Assembly: GCA_937910665.1 (NCBI GenBank)
Contig: CALEPR010000135.1
Span: 1-16,804, forward strand
DNA length: 16,804 nt
DNA from: an uncultured Selenomonadales bacterium
Lineage (GTDB): Bacteria; Bacillota; Negativicutes; Selenomonadales; Selenomonadaceae
Direction: 5' to 3'
The notes beneath the pieces are model-generated. The model saw nothing but the letters and a program-made list of their open reading frames with translations. It had not been told where the DNA came from and made no database searches. Made by a program: the position numbers and the translations under genes. Positions within the stretch are counted from its first letter, which is position 1; each line of letters starts with the position of its first letter. Positions 13,684 to 16,804 of the stretch are shown here, piece after piece.

Positions 13684-14844
13684 TCAAGGTTGAAAAATTT
13701 CCGGCGGCTGATTTGAAAAATTATATTTCCACAACAAGGCTTGCACAATTCTTTTTGCCGCCAATCCATCTCCGTAAGGATTGCAAGCCTCCGACATTTT
13801 GGAATATTCGTCTGCGTCTGTCAAAAGTATTTTAGTCGCGTTGTAAACGTCGTCCAAAGCTGTGCCGACAAGTTTCACAGTTCCTGCCGCGACTGCCTCA
13901 GGTCTCTCCGTCGTGTCGCGCAGAACAATTACAGGTTTTCCAAGCGAAGGAGCTTCCTCCTGTATTCCACCGCTGTCAGTCAAAATTAAATTTGTGCGGC
14001 TCATCAAGTTTGCAAAAGGCTCATAGTCCAGAGGATCTATCAGGTGAACTTGTTCCAGTCCTCCAAGTTCCGAGTCGACGACTTCGCGAACTTTTGGATT
14101 TTTATGAACAGGAAAAACTATTTCGACTTCGGAAAATTCTCCGACAATTTTTTTCATCGCCTTGTAGACGTGGCGCATCGGTTCGCCTAAATTTTCGCGG
14201 CGGTGAGTTGTCAGCAGAATTATTTTTTTATTTTCGTAATCAATTTTCTGCAACAGTTCATCTTCAAATTTGAAATCTTTTTTAACAGTCGCATGGAGCG
14301 CATCAATAACTGTGTTACCTGTGACAAAAATATTTTCTGCAGAAACATTTTCGCGCAGTAAATTTTCTTCAGAAGTTTTTGTCGGCGCAAAATGCATGTC
14401 GGCGAGTGAACCTGTCAACCTGCGATTCATTTCTTCAGGATAGGGAGAAAATTTATTTCCTGTCCTTAGACCTGCCTCGACATGACCGACAGCAATTTGA
14501 TGATAATAAGCCGCCAATGCTCCGGCAAAAGCTGTCGTCGTGTCGCCGTGAACTAAAACTATGTCCGGCTTTGCGTCTGTCAAAACTTCATTCAATCCTA
14601 AAAGTGCGCGGCTTGTTATGTCGAAAAGTGTTTGCCCTGCCGACATAATATTTAAATCATAATTCGGCTTGAGCTGAAATAAATTCAAAACTTGGTCGAG
14701 CATTTCTCTGTGCTGCGCTGTGACTGCCACAATCGGCTCAATTTCTTCGGAGTGCTTTGAAAGTTCCAAAACTACAGGAGCCATTTTGATTGCCTCAGGT
14801 CGCGTTCCGAAAACTGACATAACTTTTAATTTTTTTCCTGCCAT
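13684..14844 (-). CDS. wecB: UDP-N-acetylglucosamine 2-epimerase (non-hydrolysing)
   Basis: A cytoplasmic enzyme interconverting UDP-GlcNAc and UDP-ManNAc, the donor used for teichoic-acid linkage units or enterobacterial-type polysaccharides. The 386-residue length and motifs fit: GTRPEAIKMAP at 13-23, HGDTTTAF (D101), HVEAGLRT (E123), PEEMNRRL (E137), TTHRREN (H214), DSGGIQEEAP and RDTTERPE; the four marked residues correspond by pattern to the catalytic Asp, Glu, Glu and His of the E. coli enzyme. ATG 14844 is preceded by AAAGGTG at 8 bases; longer frames to 14898 run into wecA and are rejected. It starts 7 bases after the wecA stop, so the two are coupled. Confidence 0.93.
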   Translation of the reverse strand: MAGKKLKVMSVFGTRPEAIKMAPVVLELSKHSEEIEPIVAVTAQHREMLDQVLNLFQLKPNYDLNIMSAGQTLFDITSRALLGLNEVLTDAKPDIVLVHGDTTTAFAGALAAYYHQIAVGHVEAGLRTGNKFSPYPEEMNRRLTGSLADMHFAPTKTSEENLLRENVSAENIFVTGNTVIDALHATVKKDFKFEDELLQKIDYENKKIILLTTHRRENLGEPMRHVYKAMKKIVGEFSEVEIVFPVHKNPKVREVVDSELGGLEQVHLIDPLDYEPFANLMSRTNLILTDSGGIQEEAPSLGKPVIVLRDTTERPEAVAAGTVKLVGTALDDVYNATKILLTDADEYSKMSEACNPYGDGLAAKRIVQALLWKYNFSNQPPEIFQP

Positions 14845-14851
14845 AATTTTT

Positions 14852-15898
14852 TCACCTTTTATCCGCAAGGCGCAAAATTCCCAACCTCTTCGCGCCATAC
14901 AAAACTGCCACGACGACTACCAACAAAATTAACATTGCCATCTGCCGACTGACTTCTGTTAAAGCAACTGCGCTGAGTCCAAGCAACGCACTTATCACAT
15001 ACATCAAAAAAACTGCCTGCCGTTGAGTAAAACCGATGCTTAAAAGTCTGTGGTGCAAATGTCCTTTGTCAGGTTTAAAAATTGGTTGTCCGCCAATCAG
15101 CCTTCTTATTATTGCAAAAGTTGTGTCGAAAATAGGAACGCCGAGCGCGAGGATCGGAACTACCAGCGCGATAGTCGTCGCAGACTTCACCGCGCCTATT
15201 ACAGAAATTCCTGCAAGCATAAAACCTAAAAACATACTTCCTGTGTCGCCCATGAAAATTCGCGCCGGGTGCGAGTTGTAAAATAAAAATCCTGTCGCCG
15301 CTCCTGCAAGTGCCGCAGTCAAAATTGCGACAAGCAAAAAATTTTGCTCCAGAGCGACAAGCATAATTGTAATTGCAGCGATCGCCGAAACTCCCGCCGC
15401 CAATCCGTCCAAGCCGTCAATTAAATTTACTGTGTTCGTCAATCCGACAAGCCAGAACAAAGTTACAGGAATTGCGAACCACCACTCAAGATAAATATAG
15501 TCGCCGAAAGGATCGCTGATAAAATCAATTTGCACATCAAAAATTAAAACTAAAATCATCGCCGCAAAAATTTGACCAAGAAGTTTGACTTTCGCCGGCA
15601 AATTTTTGTAGTCGTCAACCACGCCGACAAAAACTATAAAACTTCCCGAAACCAATAAGCCAATAATTTCTTTCAAATGTTCGCCTTCGAAGTCAGTCAA
15701 AATTGCCATCGCGATGACTGAAACTATACATGCCAAATAAATTCCAAGTCCACCGATTCTCGGAATTGGTCTTTTATGAACTTTTCTTGCGTCGGGCTTG
15801 TCCATCGCGCCCGTCGCCGCCGCCAATCTGATGACAGCCGGAGTTATTAAAATCGAAACAATTATTGCTATCAAAAAAGCTGCGCCGCATGAGGACAT
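14852..15898 (-). CDS. wecA: Undecaprenyl-phosphate GlcNAc-1-phosphate transferase (WecA/TagO type)
   Basis: An integral membrane enzyme that starts cell-surface polysaccharide synthesis by moving a sugar-1-phosphate from its UDP form to undecaprenyl phosphate. The 348 residues contain about ten or eleven hydrophobic helices. Cytoplasmic motifs of the polyprenyl-phosphate sugar transferase family are intact: DDYKNL (D95-D96), NLIDGLDG (N158 to D164), FMGDTGSMFLG (D218) and GHLHHRLL (H280, H282, H283). The HLHH loop separates the WecA/TagO type from MraY. GGGAG lies rather far (about 13 bases) before ATG 15898. Coupling with wecB just downstream matches a pathway using GlcNAc then ManNAc. Substrate GlcNAc is inferred from the family. 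Confidence 0.9.
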   Translation of the reverse strand: MSSCGAAFLIAIIVSILITPAVIRLAAATGAMDKPDARKVHKRPIPRIGGLGIYLACIVSVIAMAILTDFEGEHLKEIIGLLVSGSFIVFVGVVDDYKNLPAKVKLLGQIFAAMILVLIFDVQIDFISDPFGDYIYLEWWFAIPVTLFWLVGLTNTVNLIDGLDGLAAGVSAIAAITIMLVALEQNFLLVAILTAALAGAATGFLFYNSHPARIFMGDTGSMFLGFMLAGISVIGAVKSATTIALVVPILALGVPIFDTTFAIIRRLIGGQPIFKPDKGHLHHRLLSIGFTQRQAVFLMYVISALLGLSAVALTEVSRQMAMLILLVVVVAVLYGAKRLGILRLADKR

Positions 15899-15971
15899 AC
15901 TTTTAAAAAATCTCCCTTCGGTCGATTGTTAGCTTTCAAAAAAATTTTTTATCAACTTTTCGAGACATTGA

Positions 15972-16000
15972 ATTTTACAACAGCACTTTTATCACGTCAA
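15972..16000 (-). promoter_or_regulatory. Strong promoter of the wecA-wecB-rpoZ transcript
   Basis: On the minus strand TTGACG (16000-15995), a 17-base spacer, and TAAAAT (15977-15972). The -35 overlaps the stop codon of tmk, so the transcript starts inside the intergenic gap and gives these genes control independent of tmk. Confidence 0.7.
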
Positions 16001-16680
16001 GACTTCCGCGCCTGATGTGTGTCTGTTTCATGAATAATTTCTTCTTCGACAAGCCGAAAAACTTCTTCCTGAATGTCGATCGCACTTTTTGCAAAATTAT
16101 CAGCCGCACAGTCGATTCTTTTCCAGCCGAACTTTGCGGCAATTTCTTTGTAAGTTTTGTAGGACTTCATCATATACGCCGCATCAGTTTCGTGAATGTC
16201 CTCGCGTCCGCGAACTTTCCTGAGCATTGCGGCAATTTCCGGCGGCATATCTAAAAAAATTGTCAAGTCCGGGCGTGGCAATTTAAATTTTTTAAATTCC
16301 AAATCGTCCAGCCAATTCAAAAATTTTTCGCGCTCGGTTTTACGTCTTATCTTCGCGGACTGATGCGCCATATTTGAACCGACGTACCTGTCCGCCAAAA
16401 TAACTCCGTTCGATGCGTAAAAATCTTTCCATTCCTGAAAATTTGCGAACCTGTCCACCGCGTAAAAAGTTGCCGCTGCGTATGGATTCACCTCCTCCGC
16501 TGTCGCTCCGAAATCTCCGCGCAGGTACATTTTCACCAACGCTGAAGATTCTGATTCATAATTTGGAAAACTCACGCGCAAAACATTTATTCCGAGATTC
16601 TGAAGCCGTTCATAAAGTCTTGTCGTCTGCGTCGCCTTTCCCGAACCGTCCGAGCCTTCCAATGCAATTAACTTGCTCAT
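15997..16680 (-). CDS. tmk: Thymidylate kinase
   Basis: Cytoplasmic enzyme phosphorylating dTMP to dTDP for DNA synthesis. The 227-residue protein has the family P-loop EGSDGSGKATQ (residues 8-18), the substrate-binding DRF-like element FYAVDRFAN (R77), and DRYVGSNMAHQ at 97-107. The 'FLDMPPEIAAMLRKVRGREDIHE' segment matches the TMK LID region. The start is ATG 16680, with GGAGG at 7 bases; the GTG at 16686 overlaps the ribosome site. Length is slightly above the usual ~210. Frames stay open upstream of the start to the window edge, which is probably coincidence or a second junction. Confidence 0.88.
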   Translation of the reverse strand: MSKLIALEGSDGSGKATQTTRLYERLQNLGINVLRVSFPNYESESSALVKMYLRGDFGATAEEVNPYAAATFYAVDRFANFQEWKDFYASNGVILADRYVGSNMAHQSAKIRRKTEREKFLNWLDDLEFKKFKLPRPDLTIFLDMPPEIAAMLRKVRGREDIHETDAAYMMKSYKTYKEIAAKFGWKRIDCAADNFAKSAIDIQEEVFRLVEEEIIHETDTHQARKS

Positions 16681-16692
16681 CAACACACCTCC

Positions 16693-16804
16693 GTTATGTA
16701 AAGACCTGTCAAGTATTTTTTGAGGACACGGGGAAAGAACTTCAGAAGGCAGCTCTCGGCATTGCCACTCTGTTATTCGCGGATTGGTTACCGCAGTGGA
16801 ATGG
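16693..16804. other. Unassigned right-end fragment
   Basis: About 110 bases upstream of tmk are more GC-rich than the neighbouring DNA. On the plus strand one frame reads KTCQVFFEDTGKELQKAALG and on to the edge with no stop. On the minus strand the frame of tmk is also open to the edge. Neither is recognisable. It may be the edge of another gene or of a second chimeric join. Confidence 0.3.

Noticed and set aside
16684..16712. TTGACA on the minus strand as a tmk promoter
   Set aside because: At 16-18 bases downstream there is no -10-like hexamer, only the ribosome site of tmk.

Overview
The window looks like an assembly chimera of two unrelated bacterial genomes. Bases 1 to about 2,560 look like Bacteroidota: promoters have the TAnnTTTG -7 element, genes lack Shine-Dalgarno (SD) sequences, and leaders are A-rich. 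From about 2,540 to the right end the DNA is AT-rich with strong GGAGG ribosome sites, several TTG starts and sigma-70-type promoters. That half fits a Firmicutes-like genome, probably a diderm Negativicutes (inference from gene content and style, not proven). The two halves meet inside two conserved genes, an AAA ATPase (+) and argS (-), over about 20 shared bases (2542-2561).

Bacteroidota-like part: the C-terminal part of a type IIG restriction-modification enzyme (cut by the window start), a lipoprotein with YD/RHS-like repeats, a tandem pair of 49-nt hairpin units beside a promoter, and an AAA ATPase truncated at the junction.

Right part, left to right: the 5' end of argS (-), divergent from a HlyD-type membrane fusion protein (+); an unrecognised very acidic protein (-); an unusual fusion of an ABC-2-type permease with a C-terminal universal stress protein domain (+); pssA for phosphatidylserine synthesis (-); a polysaccharide deacetylase lipoprotein followed by a penicillin-recognising serine hydrolase (-); a GH32 beta-fructosidase, a hypothetical protein and a DeoR-type regulator (+); and a minus-strand run tmk, wecA/tagO-like, wecB, rpoZ. 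The wecA-wecB-rpoZ run has a near-consensus promoter overlapping the end of tmk. The last ~110 bases are an unassigned fragment.

Themes: envelope biogenesis dominates (UDP-ManNAc and undecaprenyl-linked sugar initiation, peptidoglycan or polysaccharide deacetylation, phospholipid synthesis, export). A small sucrose/fructan module (GH32 + DeoR) sits in the middle. No RNA genes, CRISPR arrays or insertion sequences were seen. The best candidate for something new is the permease-Usp fusion with its HlyD and acidic-protein neighbours; the most important caution is the chimeric junction.
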